From Chitinispirillaceae bacterium (lineage in GTDB: Bacteria; Fibrobacterota; Chitinivibrionia; Chitinivibrionales; Chitinispirillaceae), in assembly GCA_016929415.1 (NCBI GenBank), contig JAFGIW010000149.1:1-61860 (forward strand): a stretch of 61,860 bases of DNA, read 5' to 3'. How positions within the stretch are numbered: the first letter of the stretch is position 1; every line of letters begins with the position of its first letter. The notes below the pieces were generated by a model. That model saw only the letters and a list, made by a program, of their open reading frames with translations, was not told where the DNA came from and made no database searches. Shown piece by piece: positions 44,024 to 53,220 of the stretch. The position numbers were made by a program, and so were the translations under genes.

Positions 44024-45661
44024 TCAGAACAGCGCAACCGGCCGCACCACGGCTGCGGTTCCCATGCGCAGTTTCAGGAGGTAACACCCCGGCGGGCAGA
44101 GATGCATATCAACGGTAATGGCGTGACTCCCCGCATCGAGGACGCCGCTGTTGAGCGAGACGACCCTGCGGCCGGCGACCGAATGGAGTTCGATGTCGAC
44201 CTGCTGCTTTCTGTCAAGAGTAAAACCGACGGCCGCCCGGTTGCCCGGCATGCATTTTACCTGCAGTCGGGAAAACGAACGGTTGCGTTTCGGCGCGGTC
44301 ACGCCTTCAGGGTAGAATTGTCCGAAGAGCGTCATTCCCGTATCCAGCACGGTCCAGGGATTGGAATCGATCAGGCCTTTCGATGTCGTTCCTCCGCCGA
44401 TCCCCTTGTAATTCGAGAACCAGGCGGCGAGAATTTCAGAGACTCCGGGATAGTATGCCTTAAGTTCCGCTACGGAACCGGCATTTCCCATGGGCGAGCC
44501 CGGAACCACGGCGACGAGTTTGTCATCGACGATCCACTGGTCGACAAGGGAGACGACGCCGATGAGTTTTACCGGGGTAACTGTACCCCGGAGCAAGGTC
44601 GCACCGAGCACGACAATGTCAAGCGGGTCGTAGTCGTAGTAGGCGGTCTGCGGGATCATGCCGTAGCTGAGCGGATAGCCGAGGAGTTTGACCACACGGG
44701 GATTGCCGCCCTTGTTCTCCCAGAAAAGCCGTCCGTTTTCATGACCGGTTTCCCATTTGCTGTTGGTCCCGGCGGGAATTTCGATAAAGGCGTTTACCAG
44801 ACCCTCCCCGGCGACGGGGGGGAAAGCCCAGTACATGTTCGTATCGTTGTAAAGCGAATCACAGCTCCCGGGCACCCCATTCGGGTTGCCGTAATCCCCG
44901 AAGGTTCGCGTATAGCCCGCGGCAGTCAACGAATCGTCACAGGGGTGCGCAACCGTGGCGGCGACGGCCGTTACATTGGTGTCGACCAGTGCCGAATCGA
45001 TGACGTCCATCGCCTTGATTTCATCACTGAACCCTTTCGATTCGAGGCCTCCGTCGATGCCTTTGTAGTTGGTAAACCATTTCTCGATAATGGTTGTGAT
45101 GCCGGGATACTGATCTTCGAAATCAATGAACGTATTCACCGGATCCATAAACGTCCCGGGAAGTACGGCAAGAATCTTGTCGTCGACTTCACCGGCGTCG
45201 ACAAGATGGAAAACCCCGATCACCTTGACGGGAGTAACCGTCCCGCGCTGCAGCATGCCGCCCATCACGATGACATCGAGCGGATCGCCGTCGCCGCCGA
45301 GCGTGCGGGGTATCATTCCGTAATTGGCGGGATAGCCGAGATAATCCACTACGCGGGGGGCCCCGTTTTTCAGTTCCCAGAAAAGGTGCCCGGTTTCGAT
45401 GTCGGTTTCCCACTTGTCATTGGTACCCGCCGGGATTTCGATGACCGCGTTGACTGTTCCGTCGTCGTTTCTGGCCGCATAGTCGACATAGAGGTTACGT
45501 TCGCCGATAAGCGAATCGGGTACCCCCTCGGAGTAGTTACCTTTTACAAGGGTATACCCGGGAGCATTCAGGGGATTTTTATCGTCGGTGGAGAAGGCGG
45601 CATGGCTGAAGCACATCGCGATAAGTGCTCCGGCAATTATCAGATTGCGGTTCGTGTTCAT
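44024..45661 (-). CDS. Secreted tandem inorganic pyrophosphatase with C-terminal sorting domain
   Basis: A 545-residue exported protein: signal peptide (about 1-24), two family I pyrophosphatase domains and a T9SS-like C-terminal domain (about 465-545). Domain 1 has EIPAGTNDKWE (75-85), YPANYGMIP (110-118), DGDPLDV (124-130) and the downstream aspartates D155, D160 and D161. Domain 2 has EIPAGTNSKWE (294-304), YPLSYGMIP, DYDPLDI (343-349), D374, D379 and D380. The three aspartates of the metal motif are kept in both; domain 2 has Tyr where the PROSITE-type pattern expects a small residue. Family I pyrophosphatases are normally cytosolic single domains, so secretion and duplication are unusual. 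Confidence 0.9.
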   Translation of the reverse strand: MNTNRNLIIAGALIAMCFSHAAFSTDDKNPLNAPGYTLVKGNYSEGVPDSLIGERNLYVDYAARNDDGTVNAVIEIPAGTNDKWETDIETGHLFWELKNGAPRVVDYLGYPANYGMIPRTLGGDGDPLDVIVMGGMLQRGTVTPVKVIGVFHLVDAGEVDDKILAVLPGTFMDPVNTFIDFEDQYPGITTIIEKWFTNYKGIDGGLESKGFSDEIKAMDVIDSALVDTNVTAVAATVAHPCDDSLTAAGYTRTFGDYGNPNGVPGSCDSLYNDTNMYWAFPPVAGEGLVNAFIEIPAGTNSKWETGHENGRLFWENKGGNPRVVKLLGYPLSYGMIPQTAYYDYDPLDIVVLGATLLRGTVTPVKLIGVVSLVDQWIVDDKLVAVVPGSPMGNAGSVAELKAYYPGVSEILAAWFSNYKGIGGGTTSKGLIDSNPWTVLDTGMTLFGQFYPEGVTAPKRNRSFSRLQVKCMPGNRAAVGFTLDRKQQVDIELHSVAGRRVVSLNSGVLDAGSHAITVDMHLCPPGCYLLKLRMGTAAVVRPVALF

Positions 45662-45782
45662 ACTGCACGTGTTCCTTTACTGGTTGTTGTATATAAAATT
45701 GTCGAATTATCGAAAAAAGACTGCAGGTGCATAAAAATTTCCGCCCCTCGGGGGTGGTTGTTAATCGAACGCCCCGACAATG

Positions 45783-45811
45783 GCCGCCGCGGAAAGAACC
45801 TCCGCTGCGGC
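45783..45811 (-). terminator. Terminator-like hairpin after CotH gene 3
   Basis: Five plus five base pairs with one mismatch between (GCCGC/GCGGC outer, GCGGA/TCCGC inner) lie 12 bp beyond the stop of the leftward CotH gene. There is no clear T-run, so termination strength is doubtful. Confidence 0.4.
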
Positions 45812-45823
45812 GCTTCGAGCGGG

Positions 45824-48800
45824 TTACTGGATGGTCAACTTCCTGGTTGCCACGAAACGATCGGTCTGTATCCGGTAAAAATAGACTCCAGCGGAGTATT
45901 TCTGCGCGTTCCACCTGACCTGATGGAAACCCGCATCCGTTCTGTCGTTTACCAAAGTCTCCAGCAGTCTTCCGGAAATGCTGTAAATACTGATTTTCAC
46001 GTGATCTTGTGCCGGCAGAGCGAACCGGATCGTCGTCGCGGCCCTGCACGGGTTCGGGTAATTCTGACCGAGCATGTATGACAGCGGCATGATTATCTTT
46101 GACGGACGAACGACCGGTGAGGCCGAATTATCCTCTCCCGGAGTGCCGCCCGCGGTTTTCGATGCATCCCAGTTAAGCGGGTGGTAGTTGAATCTGTCGG
46201 CATGAACCAGCTCGAGGCTCGGTCCGTTGCCGTCGGGTGCCGTCGGCCATGGTCTTAAATCTTTATACGATACCGCGGTGATCAATTCGTCTTTGTCGTC
46301 GAAGAGGAGAATCGTCTCGCTGCCTTTGAGCTTGAAGGGCAGTTCACCGATGCAGGTGTCTACATCGGGGTTGGCCGCTGTAAAGTTTTCGAGATTTCTG
46401 CAGACCACCAGGTACCCCTTTGCGGGAAGTTTTGCCTCAACGGGGAAGAAGAAGATATCCTCACTGTCGATATCGGCGACGATATCGACACTTGTATTTT
46501 CATTCCATTGCCAGTTCCGGTAATCGCCCTTGTCGGTAAATTTCCAGTTCGCGAGAGGGATCTCGTTTTCGGTGGTATTATAAAATTCCACCCAGTCGCC
46601 GCTGTTGTTTCCCGGTGCGTCGTTGTACATGATCTCGCTGATGACGACTGCGGGGGGAGTGACCGGCGGGGCAAGGGAATCGGGGAAATCGGTTGAATCG
46701 AAAGTATATTGCGCCCCGATATCGGTTATCGAACCGTCGGCATCTTTTCGGAAAGACGGATCGCCCGTGTTGATGCACGGGGAAGCCGGATCGAGCTGCA
46801 GGTTGTTTTTCATGATATCGCTAAAATACGGATCGGCGCAGATGTTTCCGGTTCCGGGGAGAATGTCGACATCCGAGAGGCTGTAGGCTATTTCGATCGT
46901 CGAATAGCGGTCTTCGTAAATGGAGCTTACTTTCGACGCCGCCAGGATGCAGTTGGTGACTTTGGCGAGGCCGCCGCCGCGACCGAACGCTTTTGCATAC
47001 GTGGCGATGGCGATCCGGTTGCGCACGAAGGTGTTGTGGTCGAGATCGGCGTATGAGAAATCGTCCTTGATGCCGATGCCGAGATCGCAGGCGACAATGA
47101 GATTATTGGTAATTTTCGCGGTTGACTTTCCGCCGACTGAAATACCTTTGTCGTAGCTTCCGTAAACGATATTGTCTTTGATGAGGATGCTTTTACACGA
47201 TTCACCGAGGTCGATGGCGTCGCTGTTGAACCCGTTGAAATTATAGACGAGGTTTCCGCGTACGACGCCGTTTTCAACGCCTTTGATGTCGATGGCGTCG
47301 CTGTTCATCGTAACGCCGGTGCTGTACCAGAGACTGTTCTCGACCAGCGCGCTGCCGCGGCCGATATGAACCGCGCCGTTGCACATGTGGTCGACGGTGA
47401 TTGTTGAATTCCTGATGGTGGTTTTCCCGTACTCGAAATACATCGGATAAATGACGTTATACATGGTAAGGTGGTCGAATACCGTATTGGAGCCGTTGCC
47501 GTTGATGCCGCCGCGTTCGTTGAGCGCATCGTGTCCGCTGGTGGTGCCGGTAATCTCCGCGTAGGTGATGCGGTTTTCCAGCACGGCATTTTCAAAATTG
47601 AGCGCACCCCAACTGGTCGCGCCGTCTTTGTCGTTCTCTTTTATTTTTACCGGCGCATCGGCCGTACCGTTGACGAGGAGTCTGCCCCTGATGTAAATGC
47701 AGGCATTCTGCGGCATAAGCAGCGTCACCCCTTTTTCGACAGTCAGGGTCGCTCCCTTTTCGACAACGACATCGCCCGAAGCGATATACGGATTATCGGT
47801 CAGGTTGAAGGTGGTGTCCGAGGAGATGGTCGCGGGAATGAGATGGTCCTCCGCTTTCGTGAACATTGCCGTGAGCCTCGTCGTATCGGCGGTAAGGGTG
47901 AGCGTGGTGTCGGCGCCCGACGTGCCGTCTTTCCATCCGGCAAAAACGAAACCGGGTTTCGCGACCGCCTTTACCTGTATCGGACATTCTTTCACGAAGG
48001 TCATGTTGTCGAGCCCGGCGCACATCCGTACGCCGTTGATGTAAATATCGCCCGTACCGGCGGTATCGAGGGACAACGAAAGCAGCGCCGTGCCGCTGTA
48101 ACCGAAGGGAGCTTCGGTGAAAAACTGAAAGATGTATTTGCCCCGGTCCGTACAGAAATATTTAATGCTGTCGACCTGTGTCTTCCATGCATCGGGGGAG
48201 TTGACTCCGCCCTGGGATCCCCACTTGTCGGTATACTCTTTCATTTCCGGGGACAACATTACGGCGAGACTGTCGACGATGTTGCGCATGCGTGATGGTT
48301 TGAAGGTGCTGTTCAAATGGGCGGCGAATCGCTGGGTAAAATAGTTCTTGAAATTGACATTCTTCATGAGTTTCGGGAAGAGCGAATCCGATTCCATGAT
48401 GCTGCCGCTCACACCCGCGCCCGTGGTAAAATTGTTGTGGTCGATATTGGAAAAGCCGTCCGAGTAGACGAAACTGCGGTCGAAGTCGGTACAGAGCCAC
48501 CGCCATTTCGTCGTACTGGTTTTCCAGAGGTCCTGGTTGTGTCCCCAGCTGATCTGTTTGCCGAAGACAACGGCGCAGAAGAAATCGATGAAGCTGTTGA
48601 TGTTCACCTGCTCTTTGATTCCGTTATACAGCTCATCGGTCATATCGCCGGATCGCGCCAGTTCGAGAAGCGCGTTGTAACCGTCCCAGCTTCCGTCAAC
48701 CAGTTCCCAGCCTTCGACGTTCTTCCCGGGAACCGGCAGAAAGGTGCTTCGTACCTCCTCCTTCGTCGTCGGATCGGCGTTGTAATTATTGGTGAAGTAC

Positions 48801-50101
48801 TGGTCGTCGAATTGTTCCCGAAGGTCCTGTATGCCGTAATAGTTCCCATTGATGAAAAGAATGACCGGCCGGTAGGCCTGTATCCCGAGTTCGAGCTGCC
48901 CTTTGCACATGCTTTCGAGCACGCCGTCGGATATCAGGTTGGTCGACCATGCGTCACCCCCCTGACGCAACCGCAGTCGCCGGAAACAGGCGAGCTGTTT
49001 ATCGAAAAGCTGGTACCAGACGTAATCATCACCGTATTTGTTCCTGAGACGGATCTGGAGCGGTTTCTGCGGACAGGTGAAGTTGGTCATGCTGCCGATG
49101 GTCATGCCCGCATTGACCTTTGAAACCTGCCTGCCGTCGGGAGTGAAGAACTCCATTGCAACGAGGAACTCGCGGCTTTTCAAGCTGTTCTTGAAAACGC
49201 CGATCTCATCGCTGTAAAGAAATGAAGTGTCGGTCGTGATCGAAACCGTCATCAGGCTGCGTTTTTCGTTCTTCCCGATGAAGTAGGTATTGGTCGTCGA
49301 TTTGCCGGCGATTTTGTCCGGTTCGATGCACCGTGCCCGGATGACGGTCGTACTTTCAATGGCGATCGGGGCGGTGTATTTGAACGTCGTCTCTGAATTC
49401 TTGAAAGGAATCGACCCGTCGGTGGTATAATAAATCTCACCTGATGCGACAGTCATAACAAGCGTTTGAGCCGCATCGTAGAAACCGCCCGGGATCGAAA
49501 ACGTTACCGAGCCTGAATATACCTCGACATCCTTGGGGTCGCTCGTATTTGGAGCGCCCGGTGTCGGTTCATCGTATTTGTACCAATTGTTGTTGCTGGG
49601 ATTTCTTCCCCATGAAACATCGGCGAGCTGGTTGGAAAAGATCACCGAATCGATCGTTTTAACGGTTGTGCCCTCGGTTTTGGAAAGGACGATCTCATCA
49701 CCGGCATCGCTCAATTTGAAATTGGTATGCAGCCGTTTCGTGGTAAATTCGACGTTCCATTGATAGGAATCCAGCGTATCGAGCTTCCCGGAATCGGCGT
49801 CGGCGCCGTCGGCCCGGATCACGATAAATCCTTTCCCCGGAATGGAAACATGACCGGGGATCGCCCATTTTTTCGGATTATTCAGGTTGTCGGAAAGGTA
49901 GTATCCGGAGAGGCTGACTGAACTGTCATTTGGATTGTAAAGTTCTATCCAGTCCGAAAAATCGTCATAATCGCACATGTCGGGATAAATCGAAAAATTA
50001 TATGCCATGAACTCATTGATTTTAACCTCGGCGGTAACCGTTTCATTGAAAGTGACCAGTAGGGCAGCCGACAGAGCAATGGGATAAAAACGTTTCATCA
50101 T
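45824..50101 (-). CDS. Giant secreted CotH-kinase protein with beta-helix, lamin-tail domains and T9SS sorting domain (copy 3)
   Basis: A 1425-residue exported protein. Signal peptide (1-24), lamin-tail domain (about 25-150), chitobiase-like domain (about 190-275, IYYTTDGSIPF), CotH kinase (about 280-660, with WRWLCTDFDRSF near residue 535), divergent beta repeat (about 680-760), a right-handed beta-helix (about 790-1130, many short repeats such as NSDAIDLGES), a second lamin-tail domain (about 1185-1320, VVISEIMYND) and a clear T9SS type A-like tail (about 1345-1425, LGQNYPNPCRAATTIRFALP, AGVYFYRIQTD). GGAG precedes the ATG pair. It matches copy 1 through the kinase part but adds about 590 residues. 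Confidence 0.92.
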   Translation of the reverse strand: MMKRFYPIALSAALLVTFNETVTAEVKINEFMAYNFSIYPDMCDYDDFSDWIELYNPNDSSVSLSGYYLSDNLNNPKKWAIPGHVSIPGKGFIVIRADGADADSGKLDTLDSYQWNVEFTTKRLHTNFKLSDAGDEIVLSKTEGTTVKTIDSVIFSNQLADVSWGRNPSNNNWYKYDEPTPGAPNTSDPKDVEVYSGSVTFSIPGGFYDAAQTLVMTVASGEIYYTTDGSIPFKNSETTFKYTAPIAIESTTVIRARCIEPDKIAGKSTTNTYFIGKNEKRSLMTVSITTDTSFLYSDEIGVFKNSLKSREFLVAMEFFTPDGRQVSKVNAGMTIGSMTNFTCPQKPLQIRLRNKYGDDYVWYQLFDKQLACFRRLRLRQGGDAWSTNLISDGVLESMCKGQLELGIQAYRPVILFINGNYYGIQDLREQFDDQYFTNNYNADPTTKEEVRSTFLPVPGKNVEGWELVDGSWDGYNALLELARSGDMTDELYNGIKEQVNINSFIDFFCAVVFGKQISWGHNQDLWKTSTTKWRWLCTDFDRSFVYSDGFSNIDHNNFTTGAGVSGSIMESDSLFPKLMKNVNFKNYFTQRFAAHLNSTFKPSRMRNIVDSLAVMLSPEMKEYTDKWGSQGGVNSPDAWKTQVDSIKYFCTDRGKYIFQFFTEAPFGYSGTALLSLSLDTAGTGDIYINGVRMCAGLDNMTFVKECPIQVKAVAKPGFVFAGWKDGTSGADTTLTLTADTTRLTAMFTKAEDHLIPATISSDTTFNLTDNPYIASGDVVVEKGATLTVEKGVTLLMPQNACIYIRGRLLVNGTADAPVKIKENDKDGATSWGALNFENAVLENRITYAEITGTTSGHDALNERGGINGNGSNTVFDHLTMYNVIYPMYFEYGKTTIRNSTITVDHMCNGAVHIGRGSALVENSLWYSTGVTMNSDAIDIKGVENGVVRGNLVYNFNGFNSDAIDLGESCKSILIKDNIVYGSYDKGISVGGKSTAKITNNLIVACDLGIGIKDDFSYADLDHNTFVRNRIAIATYAKAFGRGGGLAKVTNCILAASKVSSIYEDRYSTIEIAYSLSDVDILPGTGNICADPYFSDIMKNNLQLDPASPCINTGDPSFRKDADGSITDIGAQYTFDSTDFPDSLAPPVTPPAVVISEIMYNDAPGNNSGDWVEFYNTTENEIPLANWKFTDKGDYRNWQWNENTSVDIVADIDSEDIFFFPVEAKLPAKGYLVVCRNLENFTAANPDVDTCIGELPFKLKGSETILLFDDKDELITAVSYKDLRPWPTAPDGNGPSLELVHADRFNYHPLNWDASKTAGGTPGEDNSASPVVRPSKIIMPLSYMLGQNYPNPCRAATTIRFALPAQDHVKISIYSISGRLLETLVNDRTDAGFHQVRWNAQKYSAGVYFYRIQTDRFVATRKLTIQ

Positions 50102-50430
50102 TAAAACTCCAATACGATATGGTAAGGTTAAATTACGGGTTGATAACCCGATTAAATAAATATTAAAACAGGTTGTGTTGAAAAAATATGGGGGTTAAAT
50201 TTATTAAGCGATTAAATTTCAATTTTCATATAAATCTTCCTATAGTGGGAATATACTATAACCAATATAATTAGAAAACAGTTAGGTCAGTTTTATTCCA
50301 CACTTTGTTAGTTCATCTGCCGTTCTCTTTTGAGAATAGGGGATAAGCCCATTCCTCTTCCTCGTACTCCTCTAACCCCATGCCTTTCCCTCGTTAACGG
50401 GGGAAGGAAGAAATCTTACATATCGTCGGT
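50102..50430. other. Non-coding region upstream of CotH gene 3
   Basis: A 329-bp AT-rich gap between two leftward genes. It contains a hairpin with CGGGTT and AACCCG around GAT (50136-50150), in the leader of CotH gene 3. Nearer 50330-50420 it turns pyrimidine-rich and holds an imperfect hairpin around CTCGTTAACGGG. No gene seen. Confidence 0.5.
50136..50150 (-). promoter_or_regulatory. Hairpin in the leader of CotH gene 3
   Basis: A perfect 6-bp stem with a three-base loop lies 35 bp before the start codon. Possibly an operator or RNA structure. Confidence 0.35.
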
Positions 50431-52104
50431 TTATTCCTTATCCCGAAACGCAAGCAGCCGGTCTTCCGCCTGCTGGTTCATGCGGCACAATCGAATCCAG
50501 TCGGCGCTCAAGGGAATGCTGCTGATCCGGACTTCATCGATACTGCCGTTGAAAAAACCGTCTCCCTCCTTCACTCCCGTTTCCATGAATTTCCCGATTG
50601 CAATGTCGAAGGTGGTAATTCTCGATTTCTGGGAAGGTGTTAACGTTGTGCCGGAATCGACGGCTTCTCCATTGACATAGAGATACTGGGATGTGCCGTT
50701 TTTTACGCCGGTAAGCAGTACCCATACCCCTTCGGTGGCCGGAGATGCCGTACTCAACCAACCGACCTGATCCTTGAATTCGGTGAAACTCCATGAGTAT
50801 TCCTTAGATGAACCCTCGACGCTGCATAGAAAATATTGTTCGTCTCCTTTTGAGATGACCACATGAGATCCATGATCCAAGGCTTCGGCGAAAACCCAGG
50901 CGGACAAAGAATAAAAGCCGTCCTGCGGAAAATTCAGCTTGCCGTTTGATGAATTTTCGAGAGATATGAAAGAGGAAACTCCGTCGAAAAGCCGCGCTTT
51001 GCCGACTATGCCCTCGGTCACCGATGTGGCGGTCATTCCTGAGGCGGTTCCGTTGTAATGGTTCCATGTGGCATCATTGACCGAATCAACGTGTGTATCG
51101 GAAAGGTGCCATACCACCTGGAAACCGTCGGATGTATCAAATACGGCTCCACTGGCCATGGTCAATGGCACCGTACCGGGATTGCCCCAAAACATGTTGA
51201 AATACCGGGAATCGTCGTTACCGAAAACCGTGTCGATTTTTACCCATATTTCGGCAAATTCCCTTTCTTCATCCCATCGTTCTATTTCGAAGGGAAGCGG
51301 AGTATCATCGGATTTGGTGAATCTGCAGTCAAGCCCTCCGGCGGCGGCCTCGCCGAAAGTAAAATTGTCTTTTGTAAGACGAAGCAGTGCGGGAAACCCC
51401 ACGACATCACCGGTTATATCCGCTCCGGAGGATGTGGTATTGAGGAATATGCGGGCATGATGCCGCCATCCGAAACAGGGAACCGACAGGGTGTCGCCGG
51501 AAACCAGAGTTACGGCATCGAAACTAATCGGATCAAAGGAAGTGTCCGATGAGGTTATCCGGAAGCGGAATGTTCCGACCGGCATGTCGTCGACAATAAA
51601 ATCTCCTTCGGCATCGGCCGGAATCCTGCGGTCAAGCCCGTACACGAGTACATACCGTTGGATGGATGGGGCGGGAGAGCGGCCGATATTGCCTTCAACA
51701 ACGGCATACGGATGAAGTGTATCCTCATGGAACAGGGACGTATCGGTGGAATCAACAACGTTTACTTTCAACAGGACGGCGGATGAAATGCCGTCGTTTC
51801 CTTCGATACAATAGTCACCCGCCTTAATTGAATCGAACTGAAAATGTCCCGTGTGGTCGGTAATCGTTCTTTTTAACGATGTACGCTCTTCACCTGCCGA
51901 ATCGTTTCCGGTCGAGGCGGTATAATTCGCCGGACAGATCGTCACCGTTGCGCCGATTGCCCTGCTGCCGGAATTCGTGTGGATGATCCCCGCCAGTTTT
52001 ACATTTCCCGAGTCGGATGATCCGCCGGCAGTGGGTGATTTCACGCAGGTGCAGAGTAGCGCACTGCCGATAAGCGCATAAGGAATATAGGTAAAAAATT
52101 TCAC
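50431..52104 (-). CDS. Lipoprotein with carboxypeptidase-regulatory-like, DUF2341 and LamG-like domains
   Basis: A 557-residue exported protein. The signal peptide ends in LLCTC and the mature protein would begin CVKSPTAGGSSD, like the lipoprotein at 26849. Residues about 40-115 form a carboxypeptidase-regulatory-like domain (ITDHTGHFQFDSIKAGDYCI). Residues about 225-320 match DUF2341 (FEIERWDEEREFAEIWVKI, YFNMFWGNPG). Residues about 330-540 form a concanavalin-like LamG domain (VWHLSDTHVDSVNDATWNH, DGFYSLSAWVFAE), often glycan-binding. The GTG start overlaps the TIGR02147 stop (GTGA), showing coupling. Confidence 0.88.
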   Translation of the reverse strand: MKFFTYIPYALIGSALLCTCVKSPTAGGSSDSGNVKLAGIIHTNSGSRAIGATVTICPANYTASTGNDSAGEERTSLKRTITDHTGHFQFDSIKAGDYCIEGNDGISSAVLLKVNVVDSTDTSLFHEDTLHPYAVVEGNIGRSPAPSIQRYVLVYGLDRRIPADAEGDFIVDDMPVGTFRFRITSSDTSFDPISFDAVTLVSGDTLSVPCFGWRHHARIFLNTTSSGADITGDVVGFPALLRLTKDNFTFGEAAAGGLDCRFTKSDDTPLPFEIERWDEEREFAEIWVKIDTVFGNDDSRYFNMFWGNPGTVPLTMASGAVFDTSDGFQVVWHLSDTHVDSVNDATWNHYNGTASGMTATSVTEGIVGKARLFDGVSSFISLENSSNGKLNFPQDGFYSLSAWVFAEALDHGSHVVISKGDEQYFLCSVEGSSKEYSWSFTEFKDQVGWLSTASPATEGVWVLLTGVKNGTSQYLYVNGEAVDSGTTLTPSQKSRITTFDIAIGKFMETGVKEGDGFFNGSIDEVRISSIPLSADWIRLCRMNQQAEDRLLAFRDKE

Positions 52105-52955
52105 TTATCCGCCGCCTTATCACCGTTTGAAGACCGGGTAGTATGGGTCACCGGAAAAAGGGTCAGATTCATTTGATAAACAGTGCAGCTCTCATTATCT
52201 CTGTTGACGATGAGTTTGACCCTGTCCTTGAATGCCTCGATTTCGGCGGAAAGTACGTCATACGTTTCCGGGGAAATCCCGATCGTAAGCCCTGAAATGT
52301 GTCGCTGCCGCCAATCGATACCTTCAATTGCATTTTTGGAATGCTCGATCATTGCCTTTGAAAAAGAACGCATTGCCATGGACATGACTTCATTGTCGGC
52401 AACGATCGCCGAATCGGACTGAAAATACGTTCCGTCAGCCCGACGGCGAACCAATTTCAACTGCAACAGAAGCTTTATTGCCTTCTTGGCATCAGACGGC
52501 AATATCGGCGGTATGAGCATCGCGGCGATTTTTTTAAAGTCGTCTTTGAAATCAAACTGGCATAGTAATTCCCGGATAACGGGGGTGTACCAGTTCGAAT
52601 AAAAATCAAATTGATCGGCGTTGAGCGCCGATTCTTTCACCGCACCGATCATCGATTTCAGATTCGTATAATATTCCTGTTTTTCACTTGACGTTTTTGC
52701 CTGGTTGAACAGCACAAGATTGCGGAAATACCTCGATTCTTTTACAGTCAATCCGAGACCGGCGCAGAAATTTTCAATCATCGGCCGGGTAAGATTCCGC
52801 TTACCGTCAATCACATGTTTCAGGAAAGAAGGAGAATGAATTTTAGCTTTCTGAGCAAAATAACGATAGGAGAAGAAACGTGAGGAATTCTTTTTTTCGT
52901 TATAGTAAGATGCCAGAAATTTTCGATAGTCGATATATTCGAAAATTGACTTCAT
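52101..52955 (-). CDS. TIGR02147 family protein (DUF4423), putative DNA-binding regulator, copy 2
   Basis: A 284-residue paralogue of the gene at 26023. The helix-turn-helix-like N-terminus (YRKFLASYYNEKK, SYRYFAQKAKIHSPSF, DGKRNLTRPMIENF) and the middle winged-helix-like part (LPSDAKKAIKLLLQLKLVRR) are both present. I place the start at ATG 52955 (MKSIFEYIDY), which aligns with copy 1; the open frame runs up to 53054, but the added residues are not homologous. No clear ribosome-binding site is visible. Downstream it is coupled to a CVKSPTAGGSSD lipoprotein. Confidence 0.9.
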   Translation of the reverse strand: MKSIFEYIDYRKFLASYYNEKKNSSRFFSYRYFAQKAKIHSPSFLKHVIDGKRNLTRPMIENFCAGLGLTVKESRYFRNLVLFNQAKTSSEKQEYYTNLKSMIGAVKESALNADQFDFYSNWYTPVIRELLCQFDFKDDFKKIAAMLIPPILPSDAKKAIKLLLQLKLVRRRADGTYFQSDSAIVADNEVMSMAMRSFSKAMIEHSKNAIEGIDWRQRHISGLTIGISPETYDVLSAEIEAFKDRVKLIVNRDNESCTVYQMNLTLFPVTHTTRSSNGDKAADK

Positions 52956-53012
52956 ATATAATAATATAGAACAGGTAATTAAAGAAATCTTCCTAAAAAG
53001 ATTAAAAAGATA

Positions 53013-53113
53013 ATTAATGTACCCAAGACGAGTACATTGATTGTTGTAACGCACTGATATATAGATAAATAATAAATATGTTCATCAGATCTTCGAGTGG
53101 TTTTAGGTACGAA
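53013..53113 (-). promoter_or_regulatory. Conserved block, copy 2, upstream of the second TIGR02147 gene
   Basis: Read on the minus strand, it opens with TTCGTACCTAAAACCAC (53113 to 53097) and closes with a segment starting GTACTC and ending GGTACATTAAT (53035 to 53013). The spacing between the two is 78 bases, as in copy 1. Weaker similarity seems to continue toward the gene. It lies about 60-160 bp before the TIGR02147 start, a position suited to a promoter with operators. Confidence 0.55.
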
Positions 53114-53164
53114 TATCCTTTACACCTAATCGTCATTACCTCCTGCTTACTTCCTCTTTACGAC

Positions 53165-53220
53165 GGTCCCCCGTACTTTGGGACCAGCGCAGAGTGTGAA
53201 GGTCGTGGGGTGGGTGGGGA
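53165..53220. repeat. REP-like repeat copy B
   Basis: GGTCCC and GGGACC form a hairpin (53165-53185), followed by GCGCAGAGTGTGAAGGTCG and a G-rich run. The order hairpin, AGAGT, AAGGTCG, G-rich run is the same as after the hairpin at 43940-43973. Confidence 0.45.

Noticed and set aside
44102..46081. A 659-codon open frame on the plus strand, opposite the pyrophosphatase gene
   Set aside because: It lies antisense to a clearly coding secreted pyrophosphatase and runs into the CotH gene. It has no ribosome-binding site or recognisable domain; the frame stays open because of the codon bias of the real gene.
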